Shown piece after piece: positions 29,149 through 40,817 of a stretch of DNA of 64,000 nt. The notes under the pieces are model-generated. The model was not told the origin of the DNA. It saw nothing but the letters and a program-made list of their open reading frames with translations, and did no database searches. This DNA comes from Cupriavidus sp. D39 (GTDB lineage: Bacteria > Pseudomonadota > Gammaproteobacteria > Burkholderiales > Burkholderiaceae), in contig NZ_JAPNLE010000009.1 of assembly GCF_026627925.1 (NCBI RefSeq), positions 3,844,001 through 3,908,000 of the forward strand. The letters are read 5' to 3'. A program made the position numbers and the translations under genes. Position 1 is the stretch's first letter. Each line of letters begins with the position of its first letter.

Positions 29149-30570
29149 TCACCGCATCAGCAGCTTGATCATCGTTTCGAACCGCTTGCCGTAGGGCGGC
29201 TTCAGCAGCCCGGCGCCATTGATCCCGGATTGGCGGAAGATCGGCTTGAGCTTGGAGAAGGTCTCGAAGCCCGCCTGGCCGTGGTACGCACCCATGCCGC
29301 TGGGTCCCACGCCGCCGAAGGGTAGGTTTTCCTGGGCGATATGCAGCAGGGTTTCGTTGATGCTGACTCCGCCGGCCACGGTGCGTGCCATCACGTGGTC
29401 GATCGTGCGGCCGTCTTTTTCGAACAGGTAGAGCGCTAGCGGGCGTGGGCGGGCGTTGATGTAGTCGATGGCCTCTTCCAGCGTGCGGTAGGTCACCAGC
29501 GGCAGCACCGGGCCGAAGATCTCTTCGCGCATCACGGTGGCGTCGGCGGGCACGTCCAGCAGCAGGACCGGGGCCAGCCGGCGGCGCTCCGGGTCCGAGG
29601 GCACTTGTGACAGCGGCACCACGCGCGCGCCGGCGCGGGTTGCGTCGCCAACCAGGCTGTCGAGCCGGGCGAAGTGCCGGGGGCTGATGATGGTGGTGTA
29701 ATCGGGGTTGCCGGCATGGCCGGGGTGGCCCGGCGGGTCCGGGTAGAGCCGGGCGGCGCAGGCGCGTGCGGCTTCGACGAAGGGCTCGCGCAGCGCTTCG
29801 GGCAGCAGCACATAGTCCGGCGCGATGCAGGTCTGGCCGGCGTTTAGCAGCTTGCCCACCAGGATGCGTTCGACCGCGCGCTCCAGGTCCGCGCCGGGGC
29901 CGACGATGGCCGGCGACTTGCCGCCCAGCTCCAGCGTGACCGGCGTGAGATTGGCCGCCGCCGCGCGCATCACATGGTGGCCGACCTGGGTTGAGCCGGT
30001 AAACAGCAGGTGATCGAAGGGCAGGGCGGAAAAGGCGCTCGCCACTTGCGCGTCGCCATTGACCACCGTGACTTCGTCGGCGGCGAAGGCCTGCTGCGCC
30101 AGGTGCGCGAACAGCGCGGCGAAGCGCGGGGTGTACTCGGAGAGCTTGACCATGGCGCGGTTGCCCGCGACCAGCGCGCCCGCCAGCGGGCCCACGGTCA
30201 GGTAGAGCGGGTAGTTCCACGGCACCACGATGCCGATCACGCCCAGCGGCTGCGGCATCAGCCGCGACGTGGCGGGCTTGAACCACAGCCCGGTGCGAAC
30301 TCGCCGCACCCGCATCCAGCGCTTGCCGTGACGCAGTGCATCGTCGATCCCGGCCACGCTGGGAAAGGCTTCGAGCAGCGCGGTTTCCTGGCGGGGGCGG
30401 TTGCCGAAGTCGGCGCTGATGGCTTGCGAGATCTCGTCCATGTGCTCGGTCACCAGCGTGCGCAGGCGCCGCAGCCGGTCGGCGCGCACTTCCCAGGCCG
30501 GAGCCTGGTCACGCCGCGAGGCGGCGCGCATGGCGTCGAATACGGATGACATCTCGGGCACTTCTCTCAT
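29149..30570 (-). CDS. Aldehyde dehydrogenase, coniferyl-aldehyde dehydrogenase type
   Basis: A 473-residue NAD(P)-dependent aldehyde dehydrogenase. The oxyanion/cofactor segment is PWNYPLYL, the general base glutamate is in LELGGKSP, and the nucleophilic cysteine is in NAGQTCIAPDY. The C-terminal SINETLLHIAQENLPFGGVGPSGMG block and the lack of an N-terminal extension fit the CALDH group, which oxidises hydrophobic aromatic or long aldehydes. The start at 30570 has AAGGAG nine bases upstream. It is divergent from a GMC alcohol oxidase/dehydrogenase, so the pair may oxidise an alcohol to its acid. Confidence 0.88.
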   Translation of the reverse strand: MREVPEMSSVFDAMRAASRRDQAPAWEVRADRLRRLRTLVTEHMDEISQAISADFGNRPRQETALLEAFPSVAGIDDALRHGKRWMRVRRVRTGLWFKPATSRLMPQPLGVIGIVVPWNYPLYLTVGPLAGALVAGNRAMVKLSEYTPRFAALFAHLAQQAFAADEVTVVNGDAQVASAFSALPFDHLLFTGSTQVGHHVMRAAAANLTPVTLELGGKSPAIVGPGADLERAVERILVGKLLNAGQTCIAPDYVLLPEALREPFVEAARACAARLYPDPPGHPGHAGNPDYTTIISPRHFARLDSLVGDATRAGARVVPLSQVPSDPERRRLAPVLLLDVPADATVMREEIFGPVLPLVTYRTLEEAIDYINARPRPLALYLFEKDGRTIDHVMARTVAGGVSINETLLHIAQENLPFGGVGPSGMGAYHGQAGFETFSKLKPIFRQSGINGAGLLKPPYGKRFETMIKLLMR

Positions 30571-30865
30571 GTCGCGCTCTCCTTGGGGTCGTGCGCTGCC
30601 CTTGGCGCGCGCGGCGTTTAGATCCCCGCACCATATGCCATGCGGCTGCGGCTGACAATGGAGGCCGGCCACTAGCCGCGTGCTTCAAACAACCGTATTC
30701 AACGCCCCTTCCATCGTCCTTTCCAGTGCCTCGGCAAAGCCCTACACTGATTTCGCGGCATGCTCTTGGCGTGCCAGCCAGACCGGGTTGGCCGGCATGC
30801 GCGGCCCGCCCCGAAGCGTTCGGCGCGACCCCGGCACACTGAACTCGGACCAGGCGGGGAGACGG

Positions 30866-32544
30866 ATGGAAACCACCTTTGACTATCTCGTCGTTGGCGG
30901 CGGTTCGGCGGGGTGTGCCCTGGCCGGGCGGCTGGCCGACAGCGGCAGCGACAGCGTGGCGGTGCTCGAGGCCGGCGGCCACGATCACCATGTGCTGGTG
31001 TCGACGCCGGCGGGCTGCGCGGTAATGCTGCCGCGCGCCGGCAGCCATAATTACGGCTACCGCACCGTGCCGCAGCCCGGGCTGAACGGGCGCCGCGGCT
31101 ACCAGCCGAGCGGGCGCGGCCTGGGGGCAGTTCCTCGCTCAATGCCATGATCTATACGCGGGGCACGCCGGCCGACTACGACCGCTGGGCCTCGGCCGGC
31201 TGCGACGGCTGGGCCTGGGACGATGTGCTGCCCTATTTCCGCCGGGCCGAATGCAACGAGCGCGTGGCCGGGCGCGATGATGATCCCTTGCACGGCGGCA
31301 GCGGCCCGCTTCATGTGTCGGACCTGCGCACGCCCAATCCCTTTGGCCAGCGCTTTATCGAGGCGGCCCAGCAGGCCGGCTATCGCCGCAACGACGACTT
31401 CAACGGCGTGGACCAGGAGGGCGCTGGCTGGTACCAGGTGACCCAGCATGGCGGCGAGCGCTGGAACGCCGCGCGCGCCTACCTGCACCGAGGCGACGCC
31501 GCCGACCGCGCCAGCAACGGCGGGCGCGACAACCTGCATGTGATGACGGGCGCGCAGGTGCTGCGCGTCGAGTTCGAGGGCCGCCACGCGGTGGGCGTGA
31601 CGGTGCGGCTGGATGGCCGCGAGACCCTGTTGCGGGCACGCCGCGAGGTGATCGTGTCGGCCGGCGCGTTCGGTTCGCCGCAACTGCTGATGGTGTCGGG
31701 CGTCGGCCCTGCCTCGCATCTGCGCGAGCTAGGCATTCCCCTGGTGCACGACCTGCCCGGCGTCGGCGCCAACCTGCAGGACCATCTAGACATCATCGTG
31801 CATAAGCGCGTGGCGGCGTCCGAGCTGTTCGGCGTGTCTGTTGGTGGCGCGTTTCGCCTGCTGGCCGAGATCCTGCGCTACCGGCGCGAACGCACGGGCA
31901 TGCTGACTTCCAACTTTGCCGAGGCCGGCGCCTTCCTGAAAAGCCACGCCGGGCTGGACGAACCGGACCTGCAACTGCATTTCGTGGTCGGCATGGCCGA
32001 TGACCATATGCGCCGCATCCGCCTGGGCCATGGCTACTCCTGCCACGTTTGCGTGCTGCGCCCGAAAAGCCGGGGCGAGGTACGGCTGGCTTCGCCCGAT
32101 ATCCGCGAGGCGCCGGTGATCGACCCGTGCTTCCTGTCGGACCCGCGGGATCTCGACGGCCTGGTGGCCGGCGTGCGGATCGTGCGCCGCATCCTGGCCC
32201 AGCCGCAACTGGCGGCGTTCGGCGGCAAGGAGCTGTATTCGGCGCACTTGCCGGCCGATGGCGGCGACGACAGCGCGATCCGCGCCATGATCCGCGCCCA
32301 TGCCGACACCATCTACCATCCTGTCGGGACGTGCCGCATGGGCATGGACGAATACGCGGTGGTCGACCCGCAGCTGCGCGTGCGGGGCGTGGAAGGCTTG
32401 CGCGTGGTGGATGCGTCGATCATGCCGACGCTGATTGGGGGCAATACCAATGCGCCGGCCATCATGATCGGCGAGCGCGCGCATGACCTGATCCGGCACG
32501 GTCCTCGGGTGGTATTGCGGATGGCGGAGGTATTGGCGGTGTAA
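30866..32544 (+). CDS. GMC-family FAD oxidoreductase (choline/alcohol dehydrogenase type), one-base frameshift
   Basis: An FAD alcohol dehydrogenase of about 559 residues when corrected. The first frame carries the Rossmann motif VVGGGSAGCALAGRLA; the second begins at MIYTRGTPADYDRW and ends with the GMC C-terminal block GTCRMGMDEYAVVDPQLRVRG. One G missing from the run at 31123-31127 explains the break, because restoring it yields GRGLGGSSSLNAMIYTRG, the GMC signature 1. The divergent aldehyde dehydrogenase 295 bases away is a plausible pathway partner. Substrate unknown. Confidence 0.87.
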
Positions 32545-32573
32545 GGGGCGGGGATCCGCCCTCACACCCGTGC

Positions 32574-34120
32574 TCAGGTTGTCGCCAGGCGGAAGGTCGA
32601 TACCGTATCGCGCAGCTTGCCGGCCTGGTCATCCAGCGACTGCGCGGCGGCTGCCGCTTCTTCCACCAGCGCGGCATTCTGCTGGGTGACCTCGTCCATC
32701 TGGCCCACGGCCTGGTTGACCTGCTCGATGCCCGCGCTCTGCTCATCGGAGGCCGCGGCGATCTCGGCAATGATGTCCGACACGCGCTTCACCGCATTCT
32801 GGACTTCGCTCATCGTCTTGCCGGCATCCTCGGCCTGCGCCGAGCCGGTGCGCACGGTGTTGACCGAGCTGTCGATCAGGTCCTTGATTTCCTTGGCGGC
32901 GCTGGAAGAGCGCTGCGCCAGGCTGCGCACCTCGCCCGCCACCACCGCGAAGCCCCGGCCTTGCTCGCCGGCGCGCGCGGCTTCCACCGCGGCATTGAGC
33001 GCCAGGATGTTGGTCTGGAAGGCGATGCCCTCGATCAGGCTGGTGATCTCCGCGATGCGGTTGGAACTGGTGCTGATCGCGCCCATGGTTTGCACCATCT
33101 GCTGCACGGCGGTGCTGCCGTGCTCGGCCACGCTGGCGGCGTTGCCGGCCAGGCCGCTCGCCTGGCGCGCGTTGTCGGCGTTCTGGCGCACGGTGGTGGT
33201 CAGCTCTTCCATGCTCGATGCGGTCTGCTCCAGCGAGGCAGCCTGCTGCTCGGTCCGCGCCGACAGATCGGTATTGCCCGCGGCGATCTGGCGTGCCGCC
33301 ACGCCGACGGATTCCGTCGAATGGCGCACTTCGCGCAGCGCCACCGCCACGCGTTCCAGCAGGCGGTTGAAGGCGGCCGCGGTACGGCCAATCTCGTCCA
33401 TGCGTCCGACCGGCGCGCGGCGTTCGAGGTCAAGCGACTCGCTGACGTATTCCAGGGTGTGCTCGATCTCGGCCAGGCTGCCGCGGATACGGCGGTACAG
33501 GGTGGCGGCGAGGAAACCGGTCACCAGCACCGCCATGGCGATGATCGCCGAGAACGCCGTTACCGCCGTGTGGTATTGCGCGCGGTTGCTCGTCACGGCA
33601 TGGTCGCCCAGGTCGCCGTTATAGGTAATGTGATCGTCGATCGCTTTGCGCAAGGCGATCGATGCATCGTTCAGCTCGCCGCTCACCAGCATGTCCCGGA
33701 CTGCGCCGAAGTCGTTGGCGCGCGATTTCTCCAGCATGGCGGCACGCCCTTCGCGGTAGCGCTTGAGCGCGGCGCGGTCGGCGTCGAGCATCTTGCGATC
33801 GGTATCGTCGCTGATGTCATCGCGCTCGTACTTGGCGGCCGTGGCGTCGAACTTCTCGTCAGCGCGAGCCAGCGCCGCTTCGGCCTCGCTCTTGGCCTTC
33901 GCATCATCGCTCATGGCGTGCCGGTAGAGCGCGCGATGCGCATGGCGTTGACGTTGTCCTTGAGGCTGCCAAGGGTGCGCACGCTGCCCAGGGTGTTGCT
34001 GTTGAAGTACTCGAAGCGCTGCTCCGACTGGCTGAGCTGCCAGATGCCGCCGAGGCCGACCACGAGCAAGGCGAGTAAGGCTAGGGATAAGGAAAGCAGC
34101 AGGCGTTGGCTGATGTTCAT
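32574..34120 (-). CDS. Methyl-accepting chemotaxis protein (one-base frameshift)
   Basis: A chemoreceptor of about 515 residues. The N-terminal frame (from ATG 34120) gives [25 protein letters not shown], the first membrane helix and the start of a four-helix periplasmic sensor. The second frame continues with [14 protein letters not shown], the second membrane helix, HAMP, and the signalling tip [37 protein letters not shown]. Restoring one base near 33926-33934 joins them. No C-terminal NWETF-like CheR tether is seen. Its ligand is unknown. It converges on the GMC gene. Confidence 0.87.
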
Positions 34121-34434
34121 GTCGGGATGTCGGCACCCCGCGTGGCAGGGCGCTCCGCTGATGTGTAAAGGCGATGAAAGGGGATTAATGGGCACCTATG
34201 TATTAAATGTATGCCCTTAGTGTCATAGGGTTTACGGCAGGTCTCGTCCCAGTTGTAGCGGGCGAGGCAAATTAATATGTGGAGGGGTTTGGCGAGCCTT
34301 GGGGGAGGCCCAGCACCAGGCGCGAGCGCCGCCACGAGCAGACGCGATGCCACCACGCGCCGGCATGCCGGCGCGTTGCCGTGCTATCTGGCAGGGGCCG
34401 CCAGTGGTCCAGGCGCTTTGACGCGCCGGTGGCG
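34121..34434. other. Intergenic region with a 20-bp perfect palindrome
   Basis: The 314-base gap between the chemoreceptor start and the acyl-CoA dehydrogenase end has no credible gene. Its left half is AT-richer and probably carries the chemoreceptor promoter. At 34356-34375 lies the exact palindrome CGCGCCGGCATGCCGGCGCG, and at about 34412-34426 a GGCGC/GCGCC hairpin follows; these could end dehydrogenase transcription, though no T tract is present. Confidence 0.6.
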
Positions 34435-36096
34435 TCAGGCCGGCCAGGCGCGCGCCACCACGCTTGCCAGCGCGGCGTCATCGCCCTCCAGCGTGCCGAA
34501 CACGCGGCCGTGCTGGCGTCCCAGCCGGCTGGCGGCGAAGCGCTCGGCATCGTCAGCATCGGCGTGGGCGAGCATCAGCGCCGCCTGCGCGGTCAGCACC
34601 AGGCCCTGGGAAAAGCGACGCGCGCCGGCTTCCAGGTGATCCGGCGCGTCGCGCAGCATCGCCTGCAGCGAGGCGAGTTCGGCCCGCACCGCCGGATGGC
34701 CGCCGGCGCGCCGGGCGAGGTCCTGCAACAGCCGGGCGGCGTCCTCGGGGTTGCGCTGGAGCGCGCGCAGCACGTCCAGGCACATGATGTTGCCGGAGCC
34801 CTCCCAGATCGAGTTGACCGGCGCCTCGCGGTACAGCCGCGCCATCGGGCCCTCCTCGACGTAGCCATTGCCGCCCCACACCTCCATGGCTTCGCCGGTG
34901 ACCTCGATGGCGCGCTTGCAGATCCAGAACTTGGCCGCCGGCGTGACGATGCGCTTCCACGCGGCGGCCAGCGGATCGGCATCGGCCCGCTCGAAAGCGT
35001 GCGCCAGCTCCATCATGAGCAGGGTGGCGGCCTGGCTTTCCAGCGCCAGGTCGGCCAGCACATTGCGCATCAGCGGCTGGTCCGCCAGCAGGCGGCCGAA
35101 GGCCATGCGGTGCCGCGCGTGGTGGATGGCCTGCACCAGCGCCGCGCGGATGATGGCGGCGCTGCCGATCACGCAGTCCAGCCGGGTATAGGTGGCCATT
35201 TCGATGATGGTCGGGATGCCGCGGCCTTCCTCGCCGATCAGGATGCCAGTGGCCTCAAGGAATTCCACCTCGCTGCTGGCGTTGGAGCGGTTGCCCAGCT
35301 TGTCCTTGAGGCGCTGGATCTGCACCGGGTTCTTGCTGCCGTCGTCGCGAAAACGCGGCACGAAGAAGCAGGACAGTGGCCCGTCCTCGGCGCCCATGCG
35401 CGCCACCACCAGGTGGGCATCGCACATCGGCGCGGAGAAGAACCACTTGTGGCCGGTGAGCGCATACTCGGCGCCGCGGCCCTCGCCGCGCAAGGGGCGT
35501 GCGACGGTGGTGTTGCTGCGCACATCGGAGCCGCCCTGCTTTTCCGTCATGCCCATGCCGATCATCACGGCGTGCTTGTCGCGCCAGGGCAGGTCGCGCG
35601 GATCGTGCTCGGTGGCGAACAGCTTTGGCCCCAGTTCCGCGAACAGCGACGCTTCCTTCTGCAGCACCGGGATGCTGGCGAAGGTCATGGTGGGCGGGCA
35701 CAAGGATCCGGACTCGGCCTGCGCCTGCAGGAAGTAGCCCGCCGCGCGCGCCACCCACGCGCCGTCGCGGGGCTGCGCGAACGGCAGCGCCTGCAACTGC
35801 TGGCTGCGCAGCAAGGCCAGCAACGCATGCCATGCGGGCGGAAATTCCACTTCGTCGATGCGCTCGCCGGTGCGGCTATGCGTATGCAGTTCCGGCGAGT
35901 GGCGATTGGCCTCGGCCGCCCACTGCTGCACATCGGGTTTGCCCAGGCGGGCGCCGAAGACATCCAGCGCACCGGCGTGCCAACCGCCGCCAAGCCGTTC
36001 CAGCGCGGCCCGCAACGCGGGATCGCCGGTGAACAGGTTGTAGTCGGTCAGGTCCGGGACCTGGTTGAACACGCGGTGGGTGGCGGCTTCGGTCAT
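34435..36096 (-). CDS. AidB-like acyl-CoA dehydrogenase
   Basis: A 553-residue flavoprotein of the acyl-CoA dehydrogenase superfamily. The FAD region is MGMTEKQGGSDVRSN and the C-terminal helical domain carries EVWGGNGYVEEGPMARLYREAPVNSIWEGSGNIM, typical of the AidB branch. The extra ~100 residues at the C-terminus also fit AidB, which is longer than ordinary acyl-CoA dehydrogenases and binds DNA in Escherichia coli during alkylation stress. The start at 36096 (MTEAATHRVFNQVPDL) matches the family. Many AidB-like proteins in this order have unknown substrates. Confidence 0.85.
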   Translation of the reverse strand: MTEAATHRVFNQVPDLTDYNLFTGDPALRAALERLGGGWHAGALDVFGARLGKPDVQQWAAEANRHSPELHTHSRTGERIDEVEFPPAWHALLALLRSQQLQALPFAQPRDGAWVARAAGYFLQAQAESGSLCPPTMTFASIPVLQKEASLFAELGPKLFATEHDPRDLPWRDKHAVMIGMGMTEKQGGSDVRSNTTVARPLRGEGRGAEYALTGHKWFFSAPMCDAHLVVARMGAEDGPLSCFFVPRFRDDGSKNPVQIQRLKDKLGNRSNASSEVEFLEATGILIGEEGRGIPTIIEMATYTRLDCVIGSAAIIRAALVQAIHHARHRMAFGRLLADQPLMRNVLADLALESQAATLLMMELAHAFERADADPLAAAWKRIVTPAAKFWICKRAIEVTGEAMEVWGGNGYVEEGPMARLYREAPVNSIWEGSGNIMCLDVLRALQRNPEDAARLLQDLARRAGGHPAVRAELASLQAMLRDAPDHLEAGARRFSQGLVLTAQAALMLAHADADDAERFAASRLGRQHGRVFGTLEGDDAALASVVARAWPA

Positions 36097-36345
36097 GAGG
36101 TCTCCTGTGCAGTCTTCTGCGAGCGTTGCGCATGGGCATGTCTGATTGCATGGTAGAGCAAGCGGCGGGCTATGTGCTGGGGGCGGCAAGCCCGGCAAAG
36201 GGGCTTGCCCGGAGTGCCGAGGCCAGCGCTTGACCGTCGTCCTGCACTGCAACAAGGGGATAAGCCCACTGAAACGCACGACACTCCAGATTGAAACAGG
36301 GGTGGTCAAGCTCCAAGCCTTGTGCTTAAATTCACCCCGTTGGAT
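36097..36345. other. Intergenic segment before the thi riboswitch
   Basis: No gene seen. A nine-base-pair hairpin (36185-36193 with 36201-36209) may end transcription in either direction. TTGAAACAGGGGTG at about 36292 duplicates the 5' edge of the TPP aptamer that begins near 36345. The thiC promoter presumably lies in 36290-36340. Confidence 0.5.
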
Positions 36346-36430
36346 GAAACAGGGGTGCCGTACGGATGGGCCGTGCGGCTGAGAGAGTCCCTTCGAACCC
36401 GATCCGGCTAGTACCGGCGTGGGAAGTTTC
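36346..36430 (+). promoter_or_regulatory. TPP riboswitch (thi box) upstream of thiC
   Basis: A standard thiamine pyrophosphate aptamer: outer stem GAAAC / GTTTC (36346-36350 with 36426-36430), AGGGGTGCC, the conserved CTGAGAGAGTCCCTTCGAACCCGATC-type core (pyrimidine-binding CTGAGA at 36379-36384 and CGAACCCGATC at 36394-36404) and the pyrophosphate-arm GGCTAGTACCGGCGTGGGAAG. Binding of TPP should lower expression of the whole thiC-thiE operon. Confidence 0.97.
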
Positions 36431-36470
36431 ATGGTTACCGAACAGCTCCTGCCTTCTCCAAGGCACATGA

Positions 36471-38432
<1,962 letters not shown>

Positions 38433-38525
38433 GGCGTAGGACCATGGTGCGGCGCATGCCCGTGCAGCGCCGCACGCGAAGTACCGTGCCCCTTCCCCGA
38501 AGGGGCGCGCCATGACTTATAGGAG

Positions 38526-38561
38526 GCCGGTGCTCGCCGCGCCGTCGCGGCGAGCACCGGC
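38526..38561 (+). promoter_or_regulatory. Strong stem-loop between thiC and thiO
   Basis: A fifteen-base-pair perfect stem (38526-38540 with 38547-38561) with a six-base loop lies just before the thiO start; a smaller hairpin (CCCCTTCCCCGAAGGGG, near 38490-38506) precedes it. No T tract follows, so it probably protects or processes the mRNA between a highly expressed thiC and the rest of the operon, rather than ending transcription. Confidence 0.6.
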
Positions 38562-38573
38562 ACAACCATCCCC

Positions 38574-39752
38574 ATGACAGTGCAGTCGTTTGATGTGGCC
38601 GTGCTCGGCGCCGGCCTGGCCGGGCGCCTATCCGCCTGGCAACTGGTGCGTGCCGGCCTGCGCGTGGCGCTGGTCGAGCGTGGCGGCCCCGACGGCGTTG
38701 GCTCGGCCGCGCATGTTGCCGCGGCGATGCTGGCGCCCCTGGCGGAATCCGCCATTGCCGAGCGCCGCATCGTCGAGCTCGGCACCGCCAGCGTCGACCT
38801 CTGGCGCGCCTGGGTCGCCGAAATGCCGGAGCCCGTGTTCTTCCAGGAAGACGGCACGCTGGTGGTATGGCATACCCGCGACCGCAGCGAGATGTCGCTG
38901 TTCACCAGCCGGGTGCGCGCCGTGGCGCCGCCCGAACTGGTGGCCGAGCGCATGCGCGCGCTGGACGGCAATGGCGTGGCCGCGCTCGAGCCCGCGCTCG
39001 CGGGCCGCTTCTCCCAGGGGCTGCTGCTGGCCGGCGAAGGCCAGCTCGACAACCGCGGCACGCTGCGCGCATTGCTGGCCTGCGCGGTTGCCAGCGGCCT
39101 GCATTGCGTCTGGGAAGCCGGTGAAATCGAAAGCGGCGACCTGCCGGAGCTTGGCATCCGCGCACGCGTGGTGCTGGATTGCCGCGGCCTGGGCGCCCGC
39201 GCCGCGTGGCCGGGACAGCCCGCCGCGCACGGCAGCATGCCGGGATTGCGCGGCTTGCGCGGAGAAGTCGTGCGTGTGCATGCGCCGGAGGTCAAGCTGC
39301 ATCGCCCGGTGCGCCTGCTGCACCCGCGTTACCCGATCTATATCGCGCCCAAGCCCAATGACCTCTATGTGATCGGCGCCACCGAACTCGAGAGCGAAGA
39401 CGATTCGCCGATGAGCGTGCGCTCCGCGCTGGAGCTGCTTTCCGCGGCGTACTCGCTGCACCCCGCCTTTGGCGAGGCGCGCGTGCTTGAACTCAATGTG
39501 CAGCGCCGCCCGACGCGGCCGGACCACCTGCCGGCCATCCGGGTCGACCAGCATGCCCGCATCGTGCGGCTCAATGGCCTGTACCGGCACGGCTTCCTGA
39601 TCGCCCCGGCGGTCACCGAGGCCGCCTGCCAGGTGGTGCGGGCCCTGCTCGACGACGATCCTGCCGCGCATGCCGTGCCCGCTTCGGTGCGCTGGCTAGG
39701 CATGATCGCGGCTGTGCTCGATACCGTCGCCGGCTCTCCGGTGCTGCACTGA
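38574..39752 (+). CDS. thiO: Glycine oxidase ThiO (FAD-dependent)
   Basis: A 392-residue D-amino-acid-oxidase-fold flavoprotein with the N-terminal dinucleotide motif VLGAGLAGRLSAWQL. It converts glycine to iminoglycine (dehydroglycine) for thiazole synthesis. The C-terminal RPTRPDHLPAIRVDQ and GLYRHGFLIAP blocks are typical of ThiO. Its place between thiC and thiS supports the assignment over a general amino acid oxidase. Confidence 0.9.
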   Translation: MTVQSFDVAVLGAGLAGRLSAWQLVRAGLRVALVERGGPDGVGSAAHVAAAMLAPLAESAIAERRIVELGTASVDLWRAWVAEMPEPVFFQEDGTLVVWHTRDRSEMSLFTSRVRAVAPPELVAERMRALDGNGVAALEPALAGRFSQGLLLAGEGQLDNRGTLRALLACAVASGLHCVWEAGEIESGDLPELGIRARVVLDCRGLGARAAWPGQPAAHGSMPGLRGLRGEVVRVHAPEVKLHRPVRLLHPRYPIYIAPKPNDLYVIGATELESEDDSPMSVRSALELLSAAYSLHPAFGEARVLELNVQRRPTRPDHLPAIRVDQHARIVRLNGLYRHGFLIAPAVTEAACQVVRALLDDDPAAHAVPASVRWLGMIAAVLDTVAGSPVLH

Positions 39753-39764
39753 ACGACAATGACC

Positions 39765-39962
39765 ATGGATATCCTGCTCAACGGCCGCCCGCTCGCCCTT
39801 GCCGATAACGCCACACTGGCCGACGCAGTCGCGGGCGCGGGCATCGCGCCGCCCTTTGCCGCCGCGCTCAACGGCCAGTTCGTGCCACGCGCCGCGCATG
39901 CGGCCACCGTGCTCGCCGCCGGCGATCGTATCGACCTCGTGCAACCCGTGACGGGAGGCTGA
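39765..39962 (+). CDS. thiS: Sulfur carrier protein ThiS
   Basis: A ubiquitin-fold protein of 65 residues ending in Gly-Gly, the site that becomes the thiocarboxylate donating sulfur to thiazole. I choose the ATG at 39765, giving MDILLNGRPLALADNATLADAV, which matches ThiS N-termini; an ATG two codons earlier is possible. Between thiO and thiG with short gaps. No thiF or moeB adenylyltransferase is in the window, so activation relies on a gene elsewhere. Confidence 0.93.
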   Translation: MDILLNGRPLALADNATLADAVAGAGIAPPFAAALNGQFVPRAAHAATVLAAGDRIDLVQPVTGG

Positions 39963-39968
39963 CCCCAA

Positions 39969-40817
39969 ATGACCTTCAATACCGCTGAACCCCGCCGCGA
40001 CCTGTTCGCCGACCCCTTCGTGCTCTATGGCGAGTCGTTCGCCTCGCGCCTGTTGCTGGGTACCGCGCGCTATCCGTCTCCCGCCACGCTCCAGGCCGCG
40101 GTGGAAGTGGCCCGGCCCGCCATGCTGACGGTGGCGCTGCGCCGCCAGGGCTCGGTCGGCGATGGCGAGGGCGGCCAGGCTTTCTGGCAGATGCTGCGCT
40201 CGCTGAACGTGCCGGTGCTGCCCAATACTGCCGGCTGCATGGCGCCGCAGGAAGCCATCACCACCGCCATGATGGCGCGCGAAGTGTTCGAGACCGACTG
40301 GATCAAGCTTGAGCTGGTGGGCGACGATTACACGCTGCAGCCCGATACGCTCAACCTGCCCGCCGTCGCCGAGACGCTGATCAAGGAAGGCTTCAAGGTG
40401 CTGCCGTACTGCACCGAGGACCTCGTGCTGTGCCGCCGCCTGCTGGATGTGGGCTGCCAGGCGCTGATGCCCTGGGCCGCGCCGATCGGCACCGGCAAGG
40501 GCGCCGTCAACCCGCACGCCATGCGCCTGTTGCGCGAACGCCTGCCGGATACCCCGCTGATCGTCGACGCCGGCCTCGGCCTGCCGTCGCACGCAGCCCA
40601 GGTGCTGGAGTGGGGCTACGATGGCGTGCTGCTGAACACCGCCGTGGCGCAGGCCGCCTATCCGGTCAACATGGCACGCGCCTTCGCGCTGGCGGTGGAC
40701 GCGGGCCGCACCGCCTACCTGGCCGGCCCCATGCCGGAGCGCGATATCGCGCAGGCCAGCACGCCGGTGGTGGGCATGCCATTCTGGCACGCCGAAGGCG
40801 CGGAGGACCGCGCATGA
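39969..40817 (+). CDS. thiG: Thiazole synthase
   Basis: A 282-residue TIM-barrel enzyme that assembles thiazole phosphate from deoxyxylulose phosphate, iminoglycine and ThiS thiocarboxylate. The Schiff-base lysine is in TDWIKLELVGDD; the phosphate site is in APIGTGKGAVNP and DAGLGLPSHA. It overlaps thiE by ATGA at 40814-40817. Confidence 0.97.
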   Translation: MTFNTAEPRRDLFADPFVLYGESFASRLLLGTARYPSPATLQAAVEVARPAMLTVALRRQGSVGDGEGGQAFWQMLRSLNVPVLPNTAGCMAPQEAITTAMMAREVFETDWIKLELVGDDYTLQPDTLNLPAVAETLIKEGFKVLPYCTEDLVLCRRLLDVGCQALMPWAAPIGTGKGAVNPHAMRLLRERLPDTPLIVDAGLGLPSHAAQVLEWGYDGVLLNTAVAQAAYPVNMARAFALAVDAGRTAYLAGPMPERDIAQASTPVVGMPFWHAEGAEDRA

